From NCBI GenBank assembly GCA_029718625.1, contig CM056379.1, positions 58,617,626-58,681,625 on the forward strand: a stretch of DNA of 64,000 nucleotides, written 5' to 3'. Below the pieces are notes generated by a model. The model searched no databases, had not been told where the DNA came from, and was given only the letters and a program-made list of their open reading frames with translations. The DNA is from Synaphobranchus kaupii (taxonomy: Eukaryota > Chordata > Actinopteri > Anguilliformes > Synaphobranchidae). Position numbers and translations under genes: made by a program. Of this stretch, positions 1 to 10,140 are shown one piece after another. The first letter of the stretch is position 1. Each line of letters opens with the position of its first letter.

Positions 1-3000
1 CGACGCCATCGCCGTCCCCTCCGGCCGGCCTCCAAGGCTACACAGTCGCCGCCGGCCAGCCCTCAGGGCGATGTTACGGTCACCGCTGCCCGTCCCCAGG
101 GTGACTATGCAGTCGTCGTCGCTCCCTCCAGCTCCCAAGACGACGTTGTGGAGCAGTTCCGTCACGCCTTCGCCTCCCAATCCGCGACCGACGATCTACT
201 GGACCGCCGGGTGGATCACGTGTTGGAGGTGCTGAAGGGTCTGGCGGAGCAAGTTTCGCAGACGTCGCTTGTCGGCAGCTCCCTGGACGAGGAGTCCTTT
301 TCCGCTGCCCTTCCCCAGGGCGATTATGCAATCACCGTCGCTCCCTCCAGCTCCCAAGACGATGTTATAGGGCAGATCCGTCACGCCCTCGCCTGCCAGA
401 CCGCGGTTGGTGATCGACGGGGCCGCCGTCTTAATGGGGTGTTGGAGCTTCTTAGGGGCCTGTCAGAGCAGGTTACGCGGACGTTGCTCGCCGCCCGTAT
501 CCAGGGCAAAGATACGGCCTCCACCGCCCCTCTCCAGGGCAATGATGTGGAGGTCGTCGCCCGTCCCCAGGGCGAGGAGCCCTTCGCCGCCTCCTGCCTC
601 CAGGGCGATGCAGTCGTCGCCGCCTCCTGTTTCCAGGGCGACGCGGCAGTCGCCGCCTCCTGTTCCCAGGACGACGCGGCAGTCGCCGCCACCTGTTTCC
701 AGGGCGACGCGGCAGTCGCCGCCTCCTGTTTCCTGGGCGATGCAGCAGTCGCCGCCTCCTGTTTCCAGGACGACGCAGCCGTCGCCGCCTCCTGCCTCCA
801 GGGCGATGCAGTCGTCGCCGCTTCCTGCTTCCAGGGCGATGCAGCAGTCGCCGCCTCCTGTTTCCAGGGCGACGCAGCCGTCGCCGCCTCCTGTTTCCAG
901 GGCGACGCAGCAGTTGCCGCTTCCTGTTTCCTGGGCGATGCAGCAGTCGCCGCCTCCTGTTTCCTGGGCGATGCAGCAGTCGCCGCCTCCTGTTTCCAGG
1001 GCGACGCAGCCGTCGCCGCCTCCTGCCTCCAGGGCGATGCAGCAGTCGCCACCTCCTGTTTCCAGGGCGACGCAGCCGTCGCCGCCTCCTGTTTCCAGGG
1101 CGACGCAGTAGTTGCCGCTTCCTGTTTCCTGGGCGATGCAGCAGTCGCCGCCTCCTGTTTCCTGGGCGACGCAGCAGTCGCCGCCTTCTGTTTCCAGGGC
1201 AACGCAGCCGTCGCCGCCTCCTGCCTCCAGGGCGATGCAGTCGTCGCCGCTTCCTGCTTCCAGGGCGATGCAGCAGTCGTCGCCTCCTGTTTCCAGGGCG
1301 ACGCAACCGTCGCCGCCTCCTGTTTCCAGGGCGACGCAGCAGTTGCCGCTTCCTGTTTCCTGGGCGATGCAGCAGTCGCCGCCTCCTGTTTCCTGGGCGA
1401 TGCAGCAGTCGCCGCCTCCTGTTTCCAGGGCGACACAGCCGTCGCCGCCTCCTGTTTCCTGGGCGATGCAGCAGTCGTCGCCTCCTGTTTCCAGGGCGAC
1501 ACAGCCGTCGCCGCCTCCTGTTTCCAGGGCGACACAGCCGTCGCCGCCTCCTGCCTCCTGGGCGATGCAGTCGTCGCCGCCTCCTGCTTCCAGGGCGACG
1601 CAGCCGTCGCCGCCTCCTGCTTCCAGGGCGACGCAGTCGTCGCCGCCTCCTGTTTCCAGGGCGACGCAGTCGTCGCCGCCTCCTGTTTCCAGGGCGACGC
1701 AGCCGTCGCCGCCTCCTGCTTCCAGGGCGACGCAGCCGTCGCCGCCTCCTGTTTCCAGGGCGACGCAGCCGTCGCCGCCTCCTGCCTCCTGGGCGATGCA
1801 GTCGTCGCCGCCTCCTGCTTCCAGGGCGATGCAGCCGTCGCCGCCTCCTGCTTCCAGGGCGACGCAGTCGTCGCCGCCTCCTGTTTCCAGGGCGACGCAG
1901 TCGTCCCCGCCTCCTGTTTCCAGGGCGACGCAGCCGTCGCCGCCTCCTGCTTCCAGGGCGACGCAGTCGTCGCCGCCTCCTGCTTCCAGGGCGACGCAGT
2001 CGTCGCCGCCTCCTGCTTCCTGGGCGAGACAGTTGTCACCGCCTCCTGTTTCCAGGGCGATGCTGTCATCGCCGCTCCTGTCCGTTCCCCTGCCAGCCCT
2101 CCTGTCCGTTCCCCTTCCAGCCCTCCTGTCCGTTCCCCTTCCAGCCCTCCTGTCCGTTCCCCTTCCAGCCCTCCTGTCCGTTCCCCTTCCAGCCCTCCTG
2201 TCCGTTCCCCTTCCAGCCCTCCTGTCTGTTCCCCTTCCAGCCCTCCTGTCCGTTCCCCTTCCTGCCCTTCTGTCCCGCCATGTTCCAGCCCTCCCGTCCC
2301 GCCACGTTCCAGCCCTCCCGTCCCGCCACGTTCCAGCCCTCCCGTCCCGCCACGTTCCAGCCCTCCCGTCCCGCCACGTTCCAGCCCTCCCGTCCCGCCA
2401 CGTTCCAGCCCTCCCGTCCCGCCACGTTCCAGCCCTCCCGTCCCGCCACGTTCCAGCCCTCCAGTCCCGCCCCGTTCCTGTCTTCCAGTCCCGCCCCGTT
2501 CCTGTCTTCCAGTCCCGCCCCGTTCCTGTCTTCCAGTCCCGCTCCGTTCCTGTCTTCCAGTCCCGCCCCGTTCCAGTCATCCAGTCCCGCCCCGTTCCAG
2601 TCATCCAGTCCCGCCCCGTTCCTGTCTTCCAGTCCCGCCCCGTTCCAGTCATCCAGTCCCGCCCCGTTCCAGTCATCCAGTCCCACCCCGTTCCTGTCTT
2701 CCAGTCCCGCCCCGTTCCAGTCATCCGGTCCCGCCCCGTTCCTGTCATCCGGTCCCGCCCCGTTCCAGTCATCCGGTCCCGCCCCATTCCTCTCTTCCAG
2801 TCCCGCTACGCCGCCGGCCTCCTGAGCGGTTCCGCCCGCGCCGCGGCTGGCCTCCTGAGCGGTTCTGGCCGCGCCGCGGCTGGCCTCCTGAGCGGTTCCG
2901 CCCGCGCCGCGGCTGGCCTCCTGAGCGGTTCCACCCGCGCCACAGCCGGCCTCCTGAGCGGTTCCGCCCGCGCCACAGCCGGCCTCCTGAGCGGTTCCGC

Positions 3001-3150
3001 CCGCGGCACAGCCGGCCTCCTGAGTGGCTCCGCCCGCGCCACGGCCGGCCTCCTGAGCGGTTCAGCCCGCTCTGTGGCCGACCTCCTGAACGTTCCAGCC
3101 CTCATCCTCCGGTGTTGTTTCAGTTGAACGCCAAGAGGCGTTCATTTTAG
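1..3150 (+). CDS. 3'-terminal ORF of the LTR retrotransposon, minisatellite-expanded (5' end outside window)
   Basis: The frame is open from base 1 to a TAG at 3148-3150. An ATG at 148 exists but the frame runs through it, so the true start is upstream. The first ~150 codons hold two copies of a ~73-residue module (219-bp period, starting at 97 and 316) with a predicted helical stretch (VEQFRHAFASQ / IGQIRHALACQ, then LEVLKGLAEQV / LELLRGLSEQV). After that the protein is low complexity: about 45 copies of an 11-residue unit (AAVAASCFQGD), Pro/Ser-rich 8-residue units (SPPVRSPS, then PPVPPRSS), and 11-residue Pro/Arg units (PPERFRPRRGW). It ends in NAKRRSF just before the PPT. I see no reverse transcriptase, RNase H or integrase motif. 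It may be the far C-terminus of pol or an extra ORF. Function is unknown. Confidence 0.55.
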   Translation, partial: RRHRRPLRPASKATQSPPASPQGDVTVTAARPQGDYAVVVAPSSSQDDVVEQFRHAFASQSATDDLLDRRVDHVLEVLKGLAEQVSQTSLVGSSLDEESFSAALPQGDYAITVAPSSSQDDVIGQIRHALACQTAVGDRRGRRLNGVLELLRGLSEQVTRTLLAARIQGKDTASTAPLQGNDVEVVARPQGEEPFAASCLQGDAVVAASCFQGDAAVAASCSQDDAAVAATCFQGDAAVAASCFLGDAAVAASCFQDDAAVAASCLQGDAVVAASCFQGDAAVAASCFQGDAAVAASCFQGDAAVAASCFLGDAAVAASCFLGDAAVAASCFQGDAAVAASCLQGDAAVATSCFQGDAAVAASCFQGDAVVAASCFLGDAAVAASCFLGDAAVAAFCFQGNAAVAASCLQGDAVVAASCFQGDAAVVASCFQGDATVAASCFQGDAAVAASCFLGDAAVAASCFLGDAAVAASCFQGDTAVAASCFLGDAAVVASCFQGDTAVAASCFQGDTAVAASCLLGDAVVAASCFQGDAAVAASCFQGDAVVAASCFQGDAVVAASCFQGDAAVAASCFQGDAAVAASCFQGDAAVAASCLLGDAVVAASCFQGDAAVAASCFQGDAVVAASCFQGDAVVPASCFQGDAAVAASCFQGDAVVAASCFQGDAVVAASCFLGETVVTASCFQGDAVIAAPVRSPASPPVRSPSSPPVRSPSSPPVRSPSSPPVRSPSSPPVRSPSSPPVCSPSSPPVRSPSCPSVPPCSSPPVPPRSSPPVPPRSSPPVPPRSSPPVPPRSSPPVPPRSSPPVPPRSSPPVPPRSSPPVPPRSCLPVPPRSCLPVPPRSCLPVPLRSCLPVPPRSSHPVPPRSSHPVPPRSCLPVPPRSSHPVPPRSSHPVPPRSCLPVPPRSSHPVPPRSCHPVPPRSSHPVPPHSSLPVPLRRRPPERFRPRRGWPPERFWPRRGWPPERFRPRRGWPPERFHPRHSRPPERFRPRHSRPPERFRPRHSRPPEWLRPRHGRPPERFSPLCGRPPERSSPHPPVLFQLNAKRRSF
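590..2073 (+). repeat. 33-bp minisatellite, about 45 tandem copies
   Basis: The unit is near GCAGCCGTCGCCGCCTCCTG followed by TTTCCAGGGCGAC, 33 bp, coding for an 11-residue repeat. Variants alternate GTC/GCC, TTC/CTC and CAG/CTG. The unit lacks stops in most frames, so several frames on both strands are open for more than 200 codons here. Those are artefacts of the repeat. Confidence 0.93.
2074..2805 (+). repeat. Two abutting 24-bp minisatellites (SPPVRSPS type, then PPVPPRSS type)
   Basis: From about 2074 to 2272 the unit is CCTCCTGTCCGTTCCCCTTC plus CAGC (about 8 copies). From about 2273 to 2805 it becomes CCTCCCGTCCCGCCACGTTC plus CAGC and its variants (about 22 copies). Both periods are 24 bp and keep the reading frame. 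The second array looks derived from the first by divergence and re-amplification. Confidence 0.9.
2818..3090 (+). repeat. 33-bp minisatellite, about 8 copies (Pro-Glu-Arg/Arg-rich)
   Basis: The unit begins CCTCCTGAGCGGTTCCGCCC and is 33 bp long. It encodes an 11-residue PPERF-RPRRGW-like repeat and lies directly before the terminal codons of the ORF. Confidence 0.88.
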
Positions 3151-3157
3151 GGGGGGG
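3149..3157 (+). other. Polypurine tract of the LTR element
   Basis: A run AGGGGGGGG overlaps the stop codon of the terminal ORF and lies 3 bp before the TG start of the LTR. This is where plus-strand priming occurs in LTR retroelements. Confidence 0.65.
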
Positions 3158-3160
3158 TAC

Positions 3161-4617
3161 TGTGACGTCCCGTTCCCATCCAGTCCGTTTTCCCGGTTTT
3201 GCCATGTCCCTCCGTGTCTTGTTGGATTCCCTTGTCCGTGTTTTCCCCTCTGCTTCAGGCTGGGCGTTTCCCCTCTGTTTGGCTCTCTTTGTTTCCCACT
3301 TTAGTTTCCGCCTATCGCCTTCCCCTCTCGTTGCTTGCATTCCTCACCTGTCTAATTAGCAAGCACTCCCGGTTACTTTCCGCACCTGTACCTTTTTGAT
3401 TCCAATCTCACTCCCTTATTTAACCCACCTGCTGTCTCCCCTTCTTTGTCGGTTCATTACGTGTGTTACCGTTCAGACCCTGTTACTGTTTGTTAACTAA
3501 CCTCACTCGTTGTTAATGCTTCTCGTTCTTGGTCCTGTGTTTGCTAATCGCTTGGTTGTGGGATTATATCCCCTTACAGCTTTTAGTTCACCTGAACTGC
3601 GGTGTGGTAGTTATTCTCCCCTGACGTTTTCTGTTTTGCATGCAGCTAACTTGTCTTCCTCTAACCACCAGCTGTCCCGGCTTCCATTCATCCGTTGCAG
3701 TGTCTGTTCCCCGTGTTTGTGTATGTGTGTTGCGGTACCTCCAACTCCAGCTCGCGTAGGACCCGCTGTGGAATTCAATCCTGGCTACCCTTCAGTTGTT
3801 CCTGTCCGGCCGTAGCTACCCCCACGTTCTACGGTTACGGTTCCGGGAACCCTGGAACTCAGCCAGCTCCAACCGGACCTACCTGAGCTACGCCACACCA
3901 CCCAGCTCTGCCGAGTTTCGCCGGCTACCTACCTGTATTACCGCTGTACCTCTGTGAGAACCTCCCGGTCCTTTTCCTACCTAAATTCCAAAATTAACTA
4001 CCCTCTGCTTTCTGTCCAGTACCGGAGTAGTCGTCCCGGTCCAGTTCCAGTCCAGCCGTGGTGTGTTGTTCACCACCCGTATGAGTCCAGTTCCGGTTTG
4101 GAACAAGCTCCGTTCCAGTACCTGTTTCCAGAGTGGATCTCCCGGTCCAGTGCCAGTCCGGTCCCGGGGCGAAGTTCACCATCCTTAAGAGTCCAGTTCC
4201 GGCTTGGAACAAGTTCCGTTCCAGTACCCGTTTCCAGAGTGGACCTCCCGGTCCAGTTCCAGTCCAGTCCCGGTGTGAAGTTCACCATCCATTAAAGTCC
4301 AGTTCCGGTTTGGAACAAGTTCCGTTCCTGTACCCGTTTCCTGAGTGGACCTCCCGGTCCAGTTCCTGTCCTGCCCTGGTGTGACGTTCACCACCTGTCC
4401 AGTCCAGTTCCGGCTCGGAACCCGTTCCGGAGTTCCAAGTCCAGCTCCGGCTTGGAGCAGTCCGTATCGGACGTTCAGCTACTTACCCTGTGTGATTCTG
4501 TGTATTCTCGTTTCCTGTACAGTTTTGGGACTACCCCAACACTTAAATAAATACCCCTTCTTTGAATCTGCCTCCCAGTCGTGCATTTAGGTCCAAACCT
4601 TCCCCAGGATCGTAACA
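3161..4617 (+). repeat. 3' LTR, about 1457 bp
   Basis: It begins TGTGACGTCCCG and ends ATCGTAACA, with an AATAAATA polyadenylation-like motif near 4545-4552. It contains an internal 106-bp tandem array. The long terminal repeat cannot be paired with its 5' partner, which is outside the window, so the exact ends are inferred from the PPT and the TG...CA rule. Confidence 0.65.
4035..4458 (+). repeat. 106-bp tandem repeat inside the LTR, about 4 copies
   Basis: The anchor CCCGGTCCAGT recurs at 4035, 4141, 4247 and 4353, exactly 106 bp apart each time. Each unit carries GGTTTGGAACAAG-like and GTTCACCA motifs. The array lengthens the LTR. Confidence 0.92.
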
Positions 4618-5804
4618 GTTATATATTTATTTTCGAAAAAGATAGATTACTGGTTACAATTACAGGCACCCCTGTTTTCAGTATGTTGTGCACCCTTCCA
4701 TCCCAATGATCACACCACTCAGTTGTCTTTTATCGTGTTTTATGAGATGGGTGAACATATTTGTGTGTGTGGGGGGGGGGGGGGTCTTCACCAATGAATC
4801 CCTCAGATCCTTTTTTGTGCACTTGTGGACTTCTTTAATTCAAACCACAAATGTTTATCAGTTTAAAGTCTGGAAACTGAGATTTCCATTGCAAAACAGT
4901 AATTTGTGGCCAGGTCACCATTTCTTGGTTGATTTTGTGGTATGCTTAAATGAGCTTCCCCATGTCTTGGTCCTTAATGGAGTCATTCTATTAACCTTAA
5001 CAAGAGCTCCAGGACTGGTAGATGCAAAACAATAACATTGAAGATCCAGTGCTATATTTCACTGTAGGTGTGACATCCTTTTCAACATATGCACATGTCT
5101 TCTGATGCCAGATCCACTGCAGTGTGCATGGCCAAAATGCTAAATTTGACCTCATTTGACCACAACACCTAGTCAAAGTCCCAATGCAGTCTAAAACAAC
5201 TTGCCTCACTGAACATCTTTTGTTCAGTTGCATCATGACTGTTGAACATACAGTCGATAAACAAAGCCAGACATTAATATAGTTTAATCCATGTCTGCAT
5301 TCCCAAACTAGTTTGCTTTTTTAATAGCTAGCTGTTTTTTAGCTAGTGTTAGAATGATTGATTCCGTTATTTGAGGACAACCCCTGTGCTGAGGATAGTG
5401 GAGGCAGATAATCCTGTATTGCATACTGTGCATTCTCCTGCTCTTGTTTACAACCCCATTGTGTGTGTCAACATCACTGATTACTATTTGAATCCACACC
5501 CAGTTGTAAGGTCTGGGAATGACAATTATTTTGTTTAAAATATTTATTTAACATATTCGTGCCAAGTGCTCTCCTGCAGAATATACTGAGAACCGTTTGC
5601 CTTCAGCAAGTGTCCGTGTTGGAGAGGGGAGATCAGTAGAGGAGGACATCAGACAAGGCAGATATTACCAGTTGGTCAGTAGCATGCACAGAAAATTTTT
5701 GTCAAAACAGAAGAACCACTGGCATTCAAAGAATGGAAGGAGGTCTTTCCCCCTTTTTTAATTGTGTGTGCATGCTAATTCAGTCAAAGGTTTATGGGAA
5801 ATCT
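4618..5804. other. No gene seen; A+T-rich intergenic sequence with probable transposon debris
   Basis: Only short ORFs occur. A G-run lies at about 4770-4783. The segment 5080-5250 has phrasing seen in decayed fish DNA transposons read on the minus strand (a TTTGACCTCATTTGACCACA stretch), but no end or domain can be fixed. Confidence 0.4.
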
Positions 5805-6545
5805 GTTAGGTGCTGGTGGGGGAAGGACCCAAACGCAGGCAGGAGTATGAAAAAAACCGAAGTTTAATCAGGGCAAGGCAGCAATCCGTGGTAAAACAGG
5901 CAGGGTCGAAAAACCGGGTAGACAGGCAACGCAACAAAACACAATCCAAAAGAGTGGTCAAGGAACAGGCAAGGGTCAAAACCGGTAAGGCACAGCAAAA
6001 ACACAAAACCAGGATCCAAAGACAGGGTTGCGAGAACACAGGCAAGAGTCAAAAACCGGGGAGGCATAGGAGGAACACAAAGAAAACAAAAACAGACTGA
6101 ATACAAAAGAAAACAACAACAGGCAAAAAACTAGGGAAACAGAAACTACAGAATAAACAAAACAGCTCGGGCAGAAACTCGGAAAACCAGAAGGTAACAC
6201 AGAAGCAAAATATCATATGAGGAACTCGCGAAGAAACACTGAAATGACAAGGTATATATACACACAGAGGGAGACAGACATAATGGGAATCAGGTGTGTA
6301 GAAGCAGGGAAGGGAGATTGCTCACAGGTGAGAACAGTGAGGGTTAACAGGGACCAATAAAACAATGACAGGGGAAACGTAAGACACGGACTGGAATACA
6401 CATAGACACAATGATAACAAACGGCCTGGAGTTAGCAGGTAAACAAGTGCACAGCTCAGAGGGGAGGCACACAAAAGTGGACACGTGCAGAGAATGCGAA
6501 ATCACAGATGGATACAGGGATAGGATAACGAGGGGGGAAATGACA
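5805..6545. repeat. Dispersed repeat rich in ACAGGCAAGGGTCAAAAACCGG-like phrases, possibly a reversed LTR remnant
   Basis: It opens with GGTGCTGGTGGGGGAAGGAC then CCAAACGCAGG. The following 350 bp contain several imperfect copies of (A)CAGGCAAGGGTCAAAACCGG about 40-90 bp apart. A TATATATAC motif near 6253-6261 and the overall layout resemble an LTR read on the minus strand. No coding capacity is seen (the short frames are low complexity). Family assignment is uncertain. Confidence 0.45.
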
Positions 6546-6572
6546 GCTGCAGATAGAAACTCAAGATGAATT

Positions 6573-6722
6573 AGTAATTAGTAATGTTAGTAGTGAACTC
6601 TAGAACCCTAATGTTAGTAGGTTAGCTGGTTAGTATTATATACATGTTAGTTTGTTAGCAGGTTAGTATTAAATCTAATCTAACAGTTAGTATGATTAGT
6701 ACATTAGTATTATATACAAATA
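6573..6722. repeat. Degenerate GTTAGTA/TTAGTATTA short tandem region
   Basis: GTTAGTA, GGTTAGTATTA and TTAGTATTATATAC recur many times in about 150 bp with no fixed phase. The rest of 6546-7358 shows no gene. Confidence 0.6.
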
Positions 6723-7360
6723 TAAATAAAGCCAGAAGGAAGAAAACGAGATATACGAAATACAGAGGAAACCCGAATGTTCCCAAAATCACCCGAATGA
6801 CAAAGACAGGGGGTGAAATCTCAGAGACATGGAACGCGGACTGACAATCGCGATGGAAAGAAAACAGGAAAAATAATAAAGAATAAACAGACAGAATTAC
6901 AGGATCCTAACAAAATCCAAGATGACTGCTGTAGGAATGTGAAATCGTTTAAGGCTAAAGACAGATAAATTACTTGACATTTGAGGAATGCAACATGACC
7001 TCTCAATGGAAACTCAGATGAATCACATTGCATTCTCACATACTCGTCATTAAATTGACATGATGTTCAAGATTTCCGGGTATCGGGAAATGGAAATGGA
7101 AATGTGGTATCAACAAGATTCCAACTCTTTTTCTTAGAGAAAAAACTTACATAAATATTTATACATTTAGTTTACCGGCATCCCTCGTCACTATTACCAA
7201 CGATGATTTCTTGCAAGTAATGCATTAACAGCGTTTACAATATAATTTGCCAGATATTTGCCTGAATATTCTTCTCTACCAGTTTATTCAGGCAGACTAA
7301 ATCTTTTCAGTAGTTCAATATTTTGCTATGCTTTACATCAAAGTGCTACCTGTTTACCTA

Positions 7361-7606
7361 CACTGCAAAAAAACAAATATTAACAAGCATTTTAATCTCA
7401 TATTTTGACTCATATTTTAATTTTTTTTTATTTCTGTTACTTTTTTGCTAAATAAAACAAACTTCCAGTGGGGTGAGATATTTTTTACTCATTTCAAGAT
7501 TTGCCACTGGGGTAAGATAATTTCACTTGTCAAGTAAAAAGTAACTTAAAACAAGCTAATATTTTTCACTTTAAACACTTGTTAAGACACACGTTTTTTT
7601 GCAGTG
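7361..7606 (+). mobile_element. MITE with CACTGCAAAAAAAC terminal inverted repeats, TA target
   Basis: It starts CACTGCAAAAAAAC and ends GTTTTTTTGCAGTG. TA flanks both sides (7359-7360 and 7607-7608), as expected for a Tc1/mariner-type insertion. The interior is A+T-rich, non-coding and about 246 bp. A related copy in the opposite direction begins at 63781. Confidence 0.75.
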
Positions 7607-7608
7607 TA

Positions 7609-10138
7609 AAGAGGCTTATATTTTTCATTCACAGACCATCTGTTATGTTTCATTGGGCTATACGATGTCTGGTGGTTGAGATCACCCCACAAAGTAGTGT
7701 CATTCTCAGTCAGAAAGCCTGCAAGGATATACATAGCTGAACTGAGGGTACTGCAAAAGGTAATCCTTTCATATTCATGATGTCTTTGAATGGTTGTTAT
7801 ATAGTTCTGTGCCAAAATCAGGTCAGAGGTGACAAAAAGAATGCACAGTATTTGCCTTCCTGGAGGAAAGGGCTTGGCACAGGTGATATAGGTAAAAGGA
7901 AAACCACTTGATGTTGGTCGTAAAAAGACGTTGGATGTAAATAGCAAAACACCAAATGCACATAGCGACACAATATGCATTAACATGTAAATCCTCTTTC
8001 AGCTTGGGTCATCTTTGTTTTACCTTCCAGATCTTATCAAGAGTCGCCAGGCTGTCTGGACCCTGAGGCTCTTCTGACAGGGGAGAAGCTAGCGCAAATA
8101 GGGCAAGAGCACCTAATATGAAGTTCACACACAAAAAAAAAAAAGTTCACTGTTTCCATAGACACAAACATATAAACAAACCGATGAGTTAGGAGCATGC
8201 CTGGATACCAGTGAAAACCAGTGAAAGATAAACTGTGACATTGCACAAATATTTGGGTGTGTGAGCTGTGGGACAGAAATGTTTCTCAGTTTTCAATACA
8301 CTATATAACACTTTGGGACACTCCTGCAGAAATGATTTGCTGACTCACCAACAACACCGTGTTTGGTCATGGCACATCACTTTCCCACATTACTGGTCTG
8401 ACTATAGTTCTTAAGAGTACCAGACAAAACCATGGCTGTGGCAGTGTGGATGGAAAAATCTTGTTCAGCCTTAAACAGGAAAGTTCTTGATAGAATAGTG
8501 TAAATATGTTTGTCACTATTATTCAGAAAGTATAACTTATTTAGTATTATTTGTTGTGTGTGGCTGCATACTGTCTTATTCTCCATTATAATAAAAACTT
8601 GAACCCTTACATTTAAATTATTTGTACTATTTGAAATATGTTCATTGTATTGTATATTTAAATTCATATTGCAACCATTTGCTAAGATATGGCTGTGAGA
8701 CAGCATGAGGTTCTACGTCATATTTGCCATGGCTGCCTTGTGATTAAAAAAGATTTTGCCCATGGCATTAAAAATGCAAGAACTTACATTAGGTCTATCT
8801 ATCTGAATCTCATAATTGGTTCCTCCATTACCAGCATAGTTCAATTAACAGCCAAGTTGAATTGGCCTCTTGTTACTTTTCTGTCAGTCAGTGCTGGCCT
8901 AGTTAGCCTTCAGATGTTTTACTAAATGGGCCTGCAGGAAGCGGATGTTAGAAATTACCGAAAAGACTCCTTAGCAGTGTAGTGCAAATTCCCACAGTAC
9001 AATTCCAGGCATTTCCTGAACACTTGAACTGTGTATATTAACTGGTCCTGTGGAATTTCCAGCCTCCAAGCCTGGCTCTGTTGTGAAATGGAGTAAAGGA
9101 TTATGCTAAAGTCTCCCTGTAAACTTCATAGCAGTCTGTACATCCTCTGCAGCTGAGCATTCTGGGAAAATACATAAATCCACAAAAAGTGTAATGGATT
9201 TTATGTACTTTAAACTATGTATGTAGTTTAAGTACATATTTATTTCTGTTTTAAATAATGTCTTTCCTCAACCATTGTCCATGGCTCTTTTGGTTATTAT
9301 ATACGTTTGATTATGCAGTTCCTTTCAATGAGCTTTCCTACTCTTCATAGTCATATTCTGACTTTTCTTTTCCCACTTCCCATATACATTTTCTGTTTGT
9401 AGATATACTGTAGTTGAATAAATATTTAACAACCCAGTGAGCAAAATATGTTTTGACACATTTTGACATAAACCAACTAGGTCAACCCCAATATAGCTCA
9501 GGTTTTACCCTGATGTGTAGTCTGGCTCCATCCTAGTTGGCTAGTAAACTTTCACTTTTCAACGAAATGTAGCCGTTTTCACTTGATAGCCTAGATGACA
9601 TTTCACAACAAAGATTTTCACTGGGAAAGGTCTTTACTGGCAGAATCAGTGCAAACATTAATTCCCCACCTTGCCACACTCACCTTTTAATACCATTGTG
9701 TTTCAAATAGTAGGAAAATTATTCTATTATTATATACCCCAGATTTCATTCATTTATGTGTTATTTTCCCATAAAGGCATCATTTGCAGGAGCACAGTGT
9801 GTCAATATTGGTGAATCATTTTTCTCCTGCACATTGATCTTTCTGATCTTTCCAAATAATCTGTAAATGATATTTACAGATATCAGTTTTGTATTGCATA
9901 ATTCAAAGGACTTTGAGGAAATTAACAAAAAAAATTATTAAAAAGAACAAAAAATTTTCTAGAATATTGAGACAATATGGAAGATGGTTTAATCAAATAC
10001 AACAACATTCATGGAAAAATATGAAAGCTCTGCTGGAAGGCAAGATTTCAAAATGAGAAGGTTACTATCAAGGTTCCAGTTGCTTAAAGGTTATGCCATT
10101 ATACATCTTTAGGGTCCAATTCCAGAGGAATCTAGAAG
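7609..10138. other. No supportable gene; A+T-rich intergenic sequence
   Basis: Frames of 60-134 codons occur on both strands, but none shows a recognisable domain, codon bias or linked splice sites. The longest (7582-7986, minus) runs into the MITE end. No RNA gene was recognised. Confidence 0.45.
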
Positions 10139-10140
10139 TA

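Larger units (their letters stand above)
1..4617 (+). mobile_element. LTR retrotransposon (Ty3/gypsy-like), 3' portion with 3' LTR
   Basis: The window opens inside an element. A long open frame ends at 3150, followed at once by a G-run polypurine tract (3149-3157) and a segment starting TGTGACG (3161) and ending GTAACA (4617). This is the order terminal ORF, PPT, 3' LTR seen in fish gypsy-type elements. The LTR is about 1457 bp. Gag, protease, reverse transcriptase and integrase are not in the window, so the superfamily rests on the PPT/LTR junction and the TG...CA ends, not on a pol match. No target duplication can be tested because the 5' end is outside the window. Confidence 0.7.

Noticed and set aside
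463..2787. Very long open frames on both strands over the retroelement repeats (562, 671 and 774 codons)
   Set aside because: They come from stop-free 33- and 24-bp minisatellite units. Only the frame reaching the PPT (ending 3150) is continuous with complex sequence.
7582..7986. 134-codon minus-strand frame with hydrophobic stretches
   Set aside because: No recognisable family and no linked exons, and its 3' end lies in a MITE terminal repeat. Such lengths can occur by chance in this much sequence.
8037..8132. Exon-like minus-strand stretch reading ALALFALASPLSEEPQGPDS and ending before GTAAAA
   Set aside because: Acceptor and donor are plausible, but no neighbouring exon joins in phase, and the next frame is only 25 bp away.
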